This document shows, in pieces, positions 15,266 to 22,988 of a stretch of 34,635 nt of DNA (within the stretch, counting starts at the first letter, position 1; each line of letters begins with the position of its first letter). Source of the stretch: DASPJR01 sp035628505. Its GTDB lineage: Bacteria; Planctomycetota; SZUA-567; H5-PLA8. Under the pieces are notes generated by a model that saw nothing but the letters and a program-made list of their open reading frames with translations, did not search any database and was not told the DNA's origin. The stretch spans positions 1-34,635 of the forward strand of contig DASPJR010000096.1 in NCBI GenBank assembly GCA_035628505.1, read 5' to 3'. The translations under genes were made by a program, and so were the position numbers.

Positions 15266-16225
15266 TCAAGGCTTGCGCCCGCGCTGCATGGACTCGACGA
15301 GAATCTTGATCGTAAAGCCGCCGACTGGTTCGTTGCCATTTGAATAGATCCAATCGTTGAGGTCTGGAAGCGTGGTTTTCACGCGCGAGCCCAGTTTCAT
15401 GCCGCGCACGTTCACCGGATCGTTTTCAAGCTGGCCATAGATGACGTCGTTTTCAATTCCCGACACGGACATCCACATGTATTCAGTGTGCTCGCCATCG
15501 CTGAATGGCGCTTTGATCGCAAACTTCTGCCCGCTCTTCCGCGTTTCAAAAGCAGCCACGAACTCGGGCCAGCGCCGCCGGGCTTCTTCCACAGCGGCCA
15601 CCATGCGCGGATCGTCTCCGGAAATCCCCGTGACAGGCGCGAAGCTGCGCTCGGCCGCGAAATCCTTCAGCGGGTCGGGGCCGCGCAGTTTCTCCTGCAT
15701 TTCCGGCGTGTAGACATTCATGTACTGGTTCGTCGGCGAATACAGCAGCAGGCAGTTGCTGTCGGCCAGTTCCGCCACCAGCCGCCCGATATAGGTGAAG
15801 CCTTCCTTGATCTGCTCCTCTGTGTGTTCGCCGAGCAGATCCACCGACCACCACGCGGTGTGCTCCAGGAAGTGGTGCTTCAGGCGCAGTTCGGCAATCT
15901 GTTCGGCGGCTTTCTCTTTGTCTTTCAGGTACGGCATTGGGAAGACATTCACCAGAAACATGAAGTCGCGGTACTTGATGATCAACGCGGGCGGCGTGCC
16001 GACGACGAACTCGGTGGCGTTTTCGCCTGCTGGGAATTCGCAGTTCCAGGCTTTCTCGGCGATCTTCTGAAGCATTTTGTCGTCCAGGTGCCGCGGCTCT
16101 TTGAGCAGCAGCACGATTGAAAATAGCGGCCGGTTGTCGCCCTCGCCTCCAGCCCCGCGCGCGCGACGGGAGAGAAACCACCAGACGGCCAGGGCGATCA
16201 AAACGAGAACTGCCAGATAGGGCAT
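15266..16225 (-). CDS. Membrane-anchored DUF2314-domain protein
   Basis: A 319-residue protein starting with one hydrophobic anchor (MPYLAVLVLIALAVWWFLS). The middle part (about 30-190) is DUF4261-like in feel (LLLKEPRHLDDKMLQKIAEKAW; TAWWSVDLLGEHTEEQ; LLYSPTNQYMNVY) but I do not assign it firmly. The C-terminal ~100 residues match the DUF2314 pattern: KFAIKAPFSDGEHTEYMWM, then IYGQLENDPVNVRGMKLGSRV and a DLNDWIY plus GGFT ending. DUF2314 has no proven biochemical role. GGAGG lies 8 bases before the ATG, and a promoter with a perfect TTGACA lies upstream. Confidence 0.72.
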   Translation of the reverse strand: MPYLAVLVLIALAVWWFLSRRARGAGGEGDNRPLFSIVLLLKEPRHLDDKMLQKIAEKAWNCEFPAGENATEFVVGTPPALIIKYRDFMFLVNVFPMPYLKDKEKAAEQIAELRLKHHFLEHTAWWSVDLLGEHTEEQIKEGFTYIGRLVAELADSNCLLLYSPTNQYMNVYTPEMQEKLRGPDPLKDFAAERSFAPVTGISGDDPRMVAAVEEARRRWPEFVAAFETRKSGQKFAIKAPFSDGEHTEYMWMSVSGIENDVIYGQLENDPVNVRGMKLGSRVKTTLPDLNDWIYSNGNEPVGGFTIKILVESMQRGRKP

Positions 16226-16268
16226 GGCTGAAGCCTCCGATAAGAGACGAATTCAATAGTTAAAGATC

Positions 16269-16298
16269 AGTATGGTGAGAGGTACACCTGTCTGTCAA
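16269..16298 (-). promoter_or_regulatory. Promoter of the DUF2314 gene
   Basis: On the minus strand: TTGACA, an 18-base spacer, then CATACT. It lies about 45 bases before the start codon and just downstream of the terminator of the sigma-factor gene. Confidence 0.55.
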
Positions 16299-16314
16299 TG
16301 GCCTCGCCGCGAAA

Positions 16315-16340
16315 CAAAAAAGCACGCCTTGCGGCGTGCT
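16315..16340 (-). terminator. Terminator of the sigma-factor gene
   Basis: An 8-bp stem (AGCACGCC / GGCGTGCT) with a 4-base loop, followed on the minus strand by six T. It lies about 40 bases past the stop codon. Confidence 0.85.
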
Positions 16341-16353
16341 TTTGGAAAGAAGC

Positions 16354-16378
16354 TCACAGGCAGGATGACTGCGCTACA
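16354..16378 (-). repeat. TGTAGCGCAG-type motif after the sigma-factor gene
   Basis: On the minus strand TGTAGCGCAGTCATCCTGCC and TGTGAG follow the stop codon within a few bases, then the terminator. It is similar in sequence and position to the element after the esterase gene at 4824-4853. Confidence 0.5.
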
Positions 16379-16380
16379 GA

Positions 16381-17355
16381 TTAGAGGTGGCAGGAATCGT
16401 GGTAAGCGCGGAACTTCTTGCGGAGGACATCCAGCACCTGGGAATGAATCTGGCAGATGCGTGATTCGCTCAGCTGCAGTTCCTCGCCGATCTGCTTCAT
16501 GCTGCGGCCCTGGAAATAGTATTGCTCGACAACGGCGCGCTCCTTGGTGTTCAGGCCGGTGAGCGCGATGTAGCGGATCTCTTCGCGCTGCAGCTCGCGG
16601 GTGGGCTCGACTTCGCGGCGGTGCTCGAGCATTTCCAGGCGCATCAGGTCGCGGTCGTCGGCGTTCTCTTTGGCGCAACCTTCGACTGAGATCTGCGCCT
16701 TCACGTTCAGTTCCTTGCGCAGATCCGTGAACTCCTGCTGGCTCATGTTGAGACGGCCGGCGATCTCTTCTTCGGTCGGCTCGCGGTGCAGCTGCGCGGC
16801 CAGCTCGCGAACGATGCGTTCGTACTGGTGGCTCTTGTTGCGGATGAGGCGCGGCACCCAGTCCAGAGCGCGGATGGAGTCCAGAATCGCGCCGCGGATG
16901 CGGGGCACGCAGTACGTTTCAAAGCGTACGCCGACTTCCGGTTCGAACTTGGCGATGGCATCCTGCAGGCCGATGTTGCCCGAGCCCATCAGGTCGCAAA
17001 CGTCGATGCACTCCGGCAGCTTCGTCTTCAGGCGTTCGGAAATGTAGCGTACCAGCGGCTGGTAATGAACCCAGAGGGCGTTGCGCGCATCTTCGTCGCG
17101 CTTCTTGAAGTAGCGGGCCCAGAGCTGGTCTTCGTAATGGCGGCGCGCGGCCTTGGCCTGTGCGCGTTCAATCTGAAGCGGCGTGGCCTGGGCATCGTCG
17201 GCCAGGGGCTGCTCGGGCTTGCGGAACATCAAAGGAGCGGAGACGGGAGAGGCGACGCGTCGCCGGACGCGCTTGTCGAGCGCGGTCGTGACGTACTTTT
17301 TGTGTTTGGTTTTGCCTTTGGCCTTCGCCAGCGCCTTCGCTTTGACACGCTTCAT
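16381..17355 (-). CDS. RNA polymerase sigma factor, FliA/WhiG (sigma-28) type, N-terminally extended
   Basis: A 324-residue group-3 sigma factor. Region 2 is at about residues 90-165 (LVRYISERLKTKLPECIDV, DLMGSGNIGLQDAI, RFETYCVPRIRGAILDSIR, DWVPR), region 3 at about 180-230 (PTEEEIAGRLNMSQQEF) and region 4 at about 265-315 (LNTKERAVVEQYYFQG, LQLSESRICQIHSQVL). The RIRGAILDSIRALDWVPR block is diagnostic of FliA/WhiG. FliA is about 240 residues; here an extra ~85-residue N-terminus is very rich in Lys and Arg (KAKALAKAKGKTKHKKYV). No flagellar, FlgM or sporulation gene is nearby, so the regulon is unknown. The start at 17355 has AGGGG 6 bases upstream. It has its own strong promoter and terminator, hence a single-gene unit. 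Confidence 0.94.
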   Translation of the reverse strand: MKRVKAKALAKAKGKTKHKKYVTTALDKRVRRRVASPVSAPLMFRKPEQPLADDAQATPLQIERAQAKAARRHYEDQLWARYFKKRDEDARNALWVHYQPLVRYISERLKTKLPECIDVCDLMGSGNIGLQDAIAKFEPEVGVRFETYCVPRIRGAILDSIRALDWVPRLIRNKSHQYERIVRELAAQLHREPTEEEIAGRLNMSQQEFTDLRKELNVKAQISVEGCAKENADDRDLMRLEMLEHRREVEPTRELQREEIRYIALTGLNTKERAVVEQYYFQGRSMKQIGEELQLSESRICQIHSQVLDVLRKKFRAYHDSCHL

Positions 17356-17490
17356 ACACAATCCCCTCAACTTTGGCAGCGCGGCGGGCTGCGGCTTGTT
17401 GCAATGCGCACAGGCAGCGGTCGCCCGGAGTGGGCGGGACCGTCAGCGGCGCAATAGAATTTTCTCTGTGTTACAGGAAGAACTACACCT

Positions 17491-17518
17491 TCTATAAAAC
17501 GTAAATTACAGTTGTCAA
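17491..17518 (-). promoter_or_regulatory. Strong sigma70 promoter of the sigma-factor gene
   Basis: On the minus strand: a perfect TTGACA, a 16-base spacer and TATAGA. It lies about 135 bases before the start codon at 17355. Confidence 0.7.
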
Positions 17519-17607
17519 CGCTGAAAACGTTTGAGCCTAAAGCATTAAAAAATAACACCTTGTACTGCTTAGCCAAAGATATACCAAAAATATATAGGAG
17601 AACGTAA

Positions 17608-17646
17608 ATGACGTTTTGGGTGAGCCTGCTTCAGGCGGCTTCGTAA
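17608..17646 (+). CDS. 12-aa leader-like ORF
   Basis: ATG at 17608 has AGGAG 7 bases upstream and encodes MTFWVSLLQAAS before TAA. It lies inside the 11-bp inverted repeat and points toward the ThuA gene. It is probably chance, but the ribosome site is good. Confidence 0.15.
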   Translation: MTFWVSLLQAAS

Positions 17647-17653
17647 AAAACTT

Positions 17654-17788
17654 TTAAAGTGTTATTTTTCTGCCGATTTTCAGCAGAAATCTGTCGCCCT
17701 CTGTTGCTTTTTCGTCGAACTTAAGAGGTTCTCCTCCGGCGGCCGGTACACTCATTTCGCGTTGCCCTGACGCAGCGGCGTGAGCCAT
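17654..17788 (-). CDS. 44-aa hypothetical ORF upstream of the sigma-factor gene
   Basis: A 44-codon frame on the same strand as the sigma-factor gene, about 300 bases before it. It starts MAHAAASGQREMSVPAAGG and ends in a charged stretch (EKATEGDRFLLKIGRKITL) of plausible protein composition. There is no clear ribosome site. It does not resemble FlgM. Low confidence. Confidence 0.2.
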   Translation of the reverse strand: MAHAAASGQREMSVPAAGGEPLKFDEKATEGDRFLLKIGRKITL

Positions 17789-17841
17789 TGACGCATACGC
17801 GGACGGAATCTCTCTTAAGCTTATGCTCGCAGTCTTTGTGG

Positions 17842-17900
17842 CGCGAACTTTAGTTCGCGAAACGTGCGAATTCACCAAACGTGCGAACTGAAATTCGCAC
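17842..17900. repeat. GTTCGCAC-type palindromic repeats
   Basis: Two hairpins of related sequence: CGCGAAC-TTTA-GTTCGCG (17842-17859) and GTGCGAA-CTGAAA-TTCGCAC (17881-17900), with another GTGCGAATTCAC between them. They end 24 bases before the ThuA start codon. This is the look of a repetitive extragenic palindrome family. Confidence 0.65.
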
Positions 17901-17924
17901 CACGTACACGCTGAGAGGAAAACA

Positions 17925-18827
17925 ATGATGCGGCGTAACGGATTAGTCCTTCTTCTCGCCCTGTTTGCTGTTCCGGTTTTCTGTGCTGACAACGCGAAAA
18001 TCCGCGTGCTGGTCTGGGACGAACAGCAGCCGGCGCAGAAGAAAGTCTATGCCAAGTTCCTGGGCAACGAGATCGCGCAGCATCTGCAGAAGCAGGAGAA
18101 CCTCGAGGTGACCTCGGTGCGCCTCGACGACCCCGAACAGGGGCTCGCCAAAGACGTGCTGGACAAAACCGACGTCCTGATCTGGTGGGGACATGTGCGG
18201 CACAGGGAACTGGCGTCCGAACGCGCCGCCGACATCGTCGAGCGCATCAAAGCCGGCAAGCTTTCGCTGATTGCGCTCCATTCCGCACACTGGGCCGCGC
18301 CTTTTGTGAAGGCCATGGAGCAGCGCTCAATCGATGATGCGCTGGCGAAACTATCAGAAGAAGACCGCAAAAGCGTAAAGGTCAGCGTGATTCCGTTCAA
18401 GTTCGCGGCGCCCAAGCGGACCGATCCGCTGACGCCCTCGTCGGAGCTCAAGCAGAACGCGGACGGATCGAAGGTGCTGGAAGTCCGCGTGGCCAGCTGC
18501 ATTTTCCCTGCATGGCGAGCGGACGGTGCGCCCAGCCACGTGACGACGTTGCTGCCCAATCATCCCATCGCGAAGGGCATTCCTAAAACGTTCGACATTC
18601 CGCAGACTGAAATGTACGACGAGCCCTTCCATGTGCCGCCGCCGGATGCGCTCGTCTTCGAAGAGAAGTGGGACAAGGGAGAACGCTTCCGGTCCGGATG
18701 CGTCTGGTCTGTGGGCAAGGGTAAAGTGTTCTACTTCCGGCCGGGACACGAAACGTATGGCGTCTACAAGGAAGCGATTCCACTTCAGATTATCGCCAAC
18801 GCCGTGCAGTGGATGGGCGCGCGCTAA
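17925..18827 (+). CDS. Exported ThuA-domain protein (trehalose-utilisation-like)
   Basis: A 300-residue protein with a signal peptide (about residues 1-20, MMRRNGLVLLLALFAVPVFC). The rest is the ThuA fold, a class-I-glutamine-amidotransferase-like domain: KIRVLVWDEQQP, DVLIWWGHVRHREL, IALHSAHWAAPF, HPIAKGIPKTFDIPQTEMYDEPF and GKVFYFRPGHETYGVY are family hallmarks. ThuA proteins in rhizobia take part in trehalose/sucrose oxidation to 3-keto sugars; most homologues are uncharacterised, and exported forms are abundant in Planctomycetota. GAGAGG lies 6 bases before the first ATG. It converges with the cytochrome c gene. The family call is firm; the substrate is not. Confidence 0.92.
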   Translation: MMRRNGLVLLLALFAVPVFCADNAKIRVLVWDEQQPAQKKVYAKFLGNEIAQHLQKQENLEVTSVRLDDPEQGLAKDVLDKTDVLIWWGHVRHRELASERAADIVERIKAGKLSLIALHSAHWAAPFVKAMEQRSIDDALAKLSEEDRKSVKVSVIPFKFAAPKRTDPLTPSSELKQNADGSKVLEVRVASCIFPAWRADGAPSHVTTLLPNHPIAKGIPKTFDIPQTEMYDEPFHVPPPDALVFEEKWDKGERFRSGCVWSVGKGKVFYFRPGHETYGVYKEAIPLQIIANAVQWMGAR

Positions 18828-18833
18828 ACCGCG

Positions 18834-19778
18834 CTACTTTGGAATCTGTGCGTCCATGAGCTGGCGTACGTAATGAACGATGCTCCAGAGTTTGCGGTCG
18901 CCTTCGCTCTTCTGCGCGGGCAGCGGATTTTCCTGCGGATAAAAATACGGCTTGAAGCTGCGCATGGGGCTGCGGTCATGAAAGCCGGTCAGCAGCGTGC
19001 GCGCCAGGTCTGTCTCGCTGCTGCCGCCGAGTGTCAGCGTGCCGCCGCTGCGTGCGAACTTGACTCCAGGAAAGGGTTTGCCGGTGAGTGAATCCTGCAG
19101 CGGCACGGTGCCGCCGAGGCCCTCGTTACCGTGGCAATTTGCGCAGAGATTCAGATACATGTTTTTACCGGCGCTCAGCATTTCTGAATCCTTCGGGAGC
19201 ACCTTCGGAATGTCCACCGGTTCAGGCTGAGTTCCGGAAAAGTTCTTCGACAGCGTCTTAATAAAGTGAACCAACGCCCAGCGTTCGCCCTCGCTCAGAC
19301 CGCGGTAGCTGTACATCGGCGTGTCCGGCAGGCCTCGCGTCAGGGTGCGAAAAAGATCTTCGTCTCGCGGTACGCTGCCGCCCATCGTTGAGCGAATTTT
19401 GATGGATTGCAGCGGCAGCGAAAGATTGGCCGGCAACGCCGAGAGGTCATATTTCTGAAGCAGGGGTCCGTCGCCCTTTCCCTCGGCGCCATGGCAGCCG
19501 GCACAGGCTTTCGCAAAAAGCTCGCGGCCCTGCGACAGCACGTCGGCAGCGACTGGGCTCGGGGGGACAATAATTGCATTCCAGGAAATGGAGCCGTCGG
19601 GAACATCCCCTTTTATCTCGAGTTCCGGAGCAATTGCGCGCTCGGCGTCGGTGAAAGGAGCTGTGCCCACGCTTGTCTTTTTGCGCGAGAAGAGATAGCT
19701 CGCTGCGATCCCGCCAATGGCGAAAACGAATATCGCAATCAGAATGGTTTTTCGCTGTGCTTTGCGTGCGTCATTCAC
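18834..19778 (-). CDS. Membrane-anchored diheme cytochrome c
   Basis: A 314-residue protein with an N-terminal anchor (about residues 11-30, TILIAIFVFAIGGIAASYLF) and two class-I cytochrome c domains. The haem sites are CAGCH (Cys92, Cys95, His96) and CANCH (Cys212, Cys215, His216). A Met axial ligand is likely at DTPMYSYRGL for the first haem and at SPMRSF for the second. It should carry electrons on the outer face of the inner membrane. The start codon follows the GH42-like gene's stop by 24 bases and lacks a good ribosome site, consistent with translation coupled to the upstream gene. Its place in an operon with a kinase and a glycosidase-like protein is unusual. Confidence 0.92.
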   Translation of the reverse strand: MNDARKAQRKTILIAIFVFAIGGIAASYLFSRKKTSVGTAPFTDAERAIAPELEIKGDVPDGSISWNAIIVPPSPVAADVLSQGRELFAKACAGCHGAEGKGDGPLLQKYDLSALPANLSLPLQSIKIRSTMGGSVPRDEDLFRTLTRGLPDTPMYSYRGLSEGERWALVHFIKTLSKNFSGTQPEPVDIPKVLPKDSEMLSAGKNMYLNLCANCHGNEGLGGTVPLQDSLTGKPFPGVKFARSGGTLTLGGSSETDLARTLLTGFHDRSPMRSFKPYFYPQENPLPAQKSEGDRKLWSIVHYVRQLMDAQIPK

Positions 19779-19802
19779 GATCGTTGCGGAAGGCTCCGGA
19801 AG

Positions 19803-22800
19803 CTACTTTGCGATCTCCACCGTGGCGCTGGCTTCGGTGCCCTGGCCCAGGTCGCGAACGATGATTTTCCATGTGCCGGGCGGTTCGCTGAGCGCCAACG
19901 GAATCTGCAGTGACAGCACGCCATCCGCGCAGAAGCGTGTGATTGCATGATAACCACGCTCGCTTCCATCGGGAGCGAAAAGCCGGATGGCGAAAAGCGC
20001 CGCGTGTCTCTGCGGGGTTTGAATTTCCCCGGTCAGCACTTCGCCCACGCGCGCGTTACGGGGCGCAACAAGTTTCGGCGGCTGCGCCGGCTGGGTGTTC
20101 AGCACAAACAGCGATGGCGCAGCGGGATGAATGCGGCCTTCGATTTTCAGGACAGGCGCGGGTCCGCCGACGCCGGTGGCGAGGTTCAGCACCGTTGCCG
20201 GCGCGCGGAGCTGCAGCGTGAAGGCTTCGCTCTTTTCGAAAGGCCAATTGCCATCGCTCTCGTTGCCGAGCTCGTGAAGTCGTTCCTGCAAATTGCGGCG
20301 CAGCGCCAGCACCCGCGCTGAGCTGCCGGCGCCTCGAAGCTGCAGCCACACGGCTTGCACGCCGAGCGGCATCTGCGACTTTTTCCAATCAATCAGACAT
20401 TCGCTCAGGCGATCGGCAAACAGCGCCTGCGCAAGAATCTCGCGCACGGCTTTCGCGCGCGGCTCGTCGGGATGCAGGCGCCAGTGCAGGTAATCGGTAA
20501 GATCCAGGTTTACATACGCGCCCGCTTTGTTGACGGCCAGTACCGGACTGCGGCGGTATTCCAGCAACGTGCCCTGCGACTGCCCAGTGCGCTTGGGCTT
20601 ATCTGAAAAAACCGGCGCGAGATGCTCAACATTTTCGCGCGTGATCGCGCCCGCAGCATTGCCAGATATCGTGATCGCCTCGAGCGGATTCATCTTCTGC
20701 GGCGAAAGCGGCTCGGCGGAGGTGTCAATTTCAAGCAGCGCGTCCAGCGCCGGCCGCGCGCGCATTTTTCCGTGCTCATCGAAGCGCCCGCAGGCTGCGT
20801 CCGCGATCACTTTTCCGCCAGCGGCAGTGAATTCCTTAAGCACTTCGGCTTCGCGGTCGCTGAGCGCGATGGCTTGCGGCAGGACGAGGGTTTTGATGCG
20901 CAGCTCCGGTCGCAAGATTTCTTTGCTCTCGATCTGAGCGCTTGAAATAAAGCGCCAGCCCAGGCCGATGTCGTCGAGCAGCTTGCCCCAGCTCTCGCGC
21001 AGCTTCAACTGCGGCGACTGGCGCCGCTCGCCGCTGGTATCCGCGCCCCACGCCTCCAGCCATTTGTCTCCGTGCAGGCGATTGGCTTCGAGCAGCCACT
21101 GCATTCGGATGCTCGCCGGCGAATAGAGAATGGCGACGCCATCGTGAAGACGTTCACAGTTTGCCAGCAGCGCGCCGGATTCACCATTCAGCGCGTTGAG
21201 CGCCGGCCGCAGCGCCTCTGCAAGCGCCGTCGGACGTCCGCTTTCGTCGAGCAGGCTTCGGGCCGATCCGTTTTCGCCAGGGAGATCATCCCAAAGCACC
21301 ACGCCGCGCGGGCCGCCTTCGAGCGCCAGGCTCCACATCGCACGCGTGGCATCGGCGGCGAGCTCGCCGGGTTTTGCTTCTGGATTTTCCACGAGCGGAA
21401 TCACAGCGATCGCAGGCTTGCCTGGCGCAAGATCACGCCAGAGCGCCCGAGCGCCGCCGATGTCGTAGCATTCCACCACGTCCAGGCTTCGCGCTAGTTT
21501 TGACCAATCCCAACCGCCGAATGCAAACGGACCCATTGCGCCCGTGATGCCGACTTTGGCATTCGGGTCGTAACGGCGGATGTAATCGGCGCCATCCTTG
21601 AGAATTTTGCTGAAGCTGTAATCCTGAAACTCGCGGAAGTCCACCCAGGGCGCGGCATTCATCACACCGTCGTTGAGGCGCAGACGCGCATCGTCGGTGC
21701 TCATCGGCAGCACGTCTGACCAGGCTTTGAAATCGGTGCCCCACGACGTGTTCAGCGCCTTGAGCGTTCCGTAGACGTCGCGTTCGAGCCAGCGTTGAAA
21801 TTCCGTGATTGCGGCGGGATGAAAATCGAAGTCCGCTGCCGCCGCCAGCCGGGTGACCGACGGTTCGGACGCCAGCGAATAGAAGAGCGGGGGATCCTTG
21901 GCGTACACTTCGGCGTGGCGCTTGAGCTCCTTCGCGAAGAGCTCCGCGAACTGTGGATTGCTCAGTGATGGCACGCGCGATAAGACGGTGTGACTGCCAG
22001 GCTCCTGGCTGATGAGTTCGATTGTTTTTCCCCACAGACCGGCTTCGGTGTGATAGCGCGAGAGCAGCTGGCGCGCGATGTTTTCAACGTAAAACGCCGC
22101 ATGTCCTTTGCGAAGCGCCTCGCGCCGCGCGGGATGAATGCGGTACTGCATTCCGCCGCTGATGCCCAGCTTGCGCAGCGCCGCCCAGCCGTTTTCCGCG
22201 TCAGCAGCCAGAGGCGGCGTCGCCACGAGCGTGATCCAGTTCTCCCAGGGCTTGGGCTGCGGCACGGAAAACGCGGCACGCAGGTTGAACTCCTTGCCGT
22301 CTGCTCCGCTGAGCGTCAGCTGCAGTTCGTGCTGTTGCGACAGTGGATTTTTCAGCGGAAAGGCGAGCTGGCGCGGCTTGTCCTCGCTGTAGGGGATCTC
22401 GATGACTTTCTTTTCGCCGCGTGCGATCTCGCGTGCGAACTCATCGCGCAGCACGAAGCGTGCGGTGGCCTCGCGAAGAAAAAGTTCCGGCCCATAAAGG
22501 CTGAAAATTGCGGTATCTCCCGGCTTCACCTGTGGGGTTTCAAGCGAAAGCGCGAGCGTTGCGTCGGCGTCAATTTTTTCCGCGATGATTGTCTTTTCCT
22601 TGTTCGCGGTAGCCGCCGTCGCAGGCCTTTCGGCCGGCAGCGGAACAAGCTCAGCACCGGGATCAGTCGGAACAACCGGTTTCAGCGGGTCCGTCTCAGG
22701 AGTCACCGTCACTGGAGTCGGCGCCGGTGAAACGGGCTCCGGTTGAGGTGCGGGAGATGGGGGCGCGGGCTCAGCTTCAATTTTCGGAGGATTGCGATCG

Positions 22801-22988
22801 CTCTTGCGGACGCGTTTGGGCGCGTCGAGCTTTGGTGCCGGCTGCTTTTCGGGCTCGGCTTTCACTGGAGGCTTGTCGTCGGGAAGCGGCACGGCTTCAG
22901 CGCCAGCTTCCCCGCTGAACAAAGAGTTCGCCGCAACGAAAAGAAAGAGCAGAATGATTCGTGTCACCACGCGTGAACAAGGCGTCAT
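19803..22988 (-). CDS. Giant exported GH42-like protein
   Basis: A 1061-residue protein. It has a signal peptide (about residues 1-28), a Pro-rich linker (32-120), a beta-sandwich-like domain (140-245), a TIM barrel (about 250-600), a GATase-like 'trimerisation' domain (about 630-790; VAILYSPASIRMQWLLEA, EFTAAGGKVIADA) and beta-rich C-terminal domains. The GH42 hallmark LNTSWGTDFKAWSDVLPM lies at 412-429. Glu375 in YSLASEPSVTR stands where the acid/base Glu is expected, but is preceded by Ser instead of Asn. The nucleophile is not obvious. GH42 enzymes are beta-galactosidases; this one may have another substrate or no activity. Its ATG overlaps the kinase stop by four bases (ATGA), so expression is translationally coupled. 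Confidence 0.8.
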   Translation of the reverse strand: MTPCSRVVTRIILLFLFVAANSLFSGEAGAEAVPLPDDKPPVKAEPEKQPAPKLDAPKRVRKSDRNPPKIEAEPAPPSPAPQPEPVSPAPTPVTVTPETDPLKPVVPTDPGAELVPLPAERPATAATANKEKTIIAEKIDADATLALSLETPQVKPGDTAIFSLYGPELFLREATARFVLRDEFAREIARGEKKVIEIPYSEDKPRQLAFPLKNPLSQQHELQLTLSGADGKEFNLRAAFSVPQPKPWENWITLVATPPLAADAENGWAALRKLGISGGMQYRIHPARREALRKGHAAFYVENIARQLLSRYHTEAGLWGKTIELISQEPGSHTVLSRVPSLSNPQFAELFAKELKRHAEVYAKDPPLFYSLASEPSVTRLAAAADFDFHPAAITEFQRWLERDVYGTLKALNTSWGTDFKAWSDVLPMSTDDARLRLNDGVMNAAPWVDFREFQDYSFSKILKDGADYIRRYDPNAKVGITGAMGPFAFGGWDWSKLARSLDVVECYDIGGARALWRDLAPGKPAIAVIPLVENPEAKPGELAADATRAMWSLALEGGPRGVVLWDDLPGENGSARSLLDESGRPTALAEALRPALNALNGESGALLANCERLHDGVAILYSPASIRMQWLLEANRLHGDKWLEAWGADTSGERRQSPQLKLRESWGKLLDDIGLGWRFISSAQIESKEILRPELRIKTLVLPQAIALSDREAEVLKEFTAAGGKVIADAACGRFDEHGKMRARPALDALLEIDTSAEPLSPQKMNPLEAITISGNAAGAITRENVEHLAPVFSDKPKRTGQSQGTLLEYRRSPVLAVNKAGAYVNLDLTDYLHWRLHPDEPRAKAVREILAQALFADRLSECLIDWKKSQMPLGVQAVWLQLRGAGSSARVLALRRNLQERLHELGNESDGNWPFEKSEAFTLQLRAPATVLNLATGVGGPAPVLKIEGRIHPAAPSLFVLNTQPAQPPKLVAPRNARVGEVLTGEIQTPQRHAALFAIRLFAPDGSERGYHAITRFCADGVLSLQIPLALSEPPGTWKIIVRDLGQGTEASATVEIAK

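Larger units (their letters stand above)
17356..17924. other. AT-rich divergent region, sigma factor / ThuA gene
   Basis: About 570 bases with no firm gene and a much lower GC content (17480-17680) than the surroundings. It holds the sigma-factor promoter, a perfect 11-bp inverted repeat (AAAAATAACAC at 17548-17558 and its complement at 17659-17669), two similar blocks starting ACGTAAAT (17500 and 17602), two tiny reading frames and the GTTCGCAC palindromes. Confidence 0.6.
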
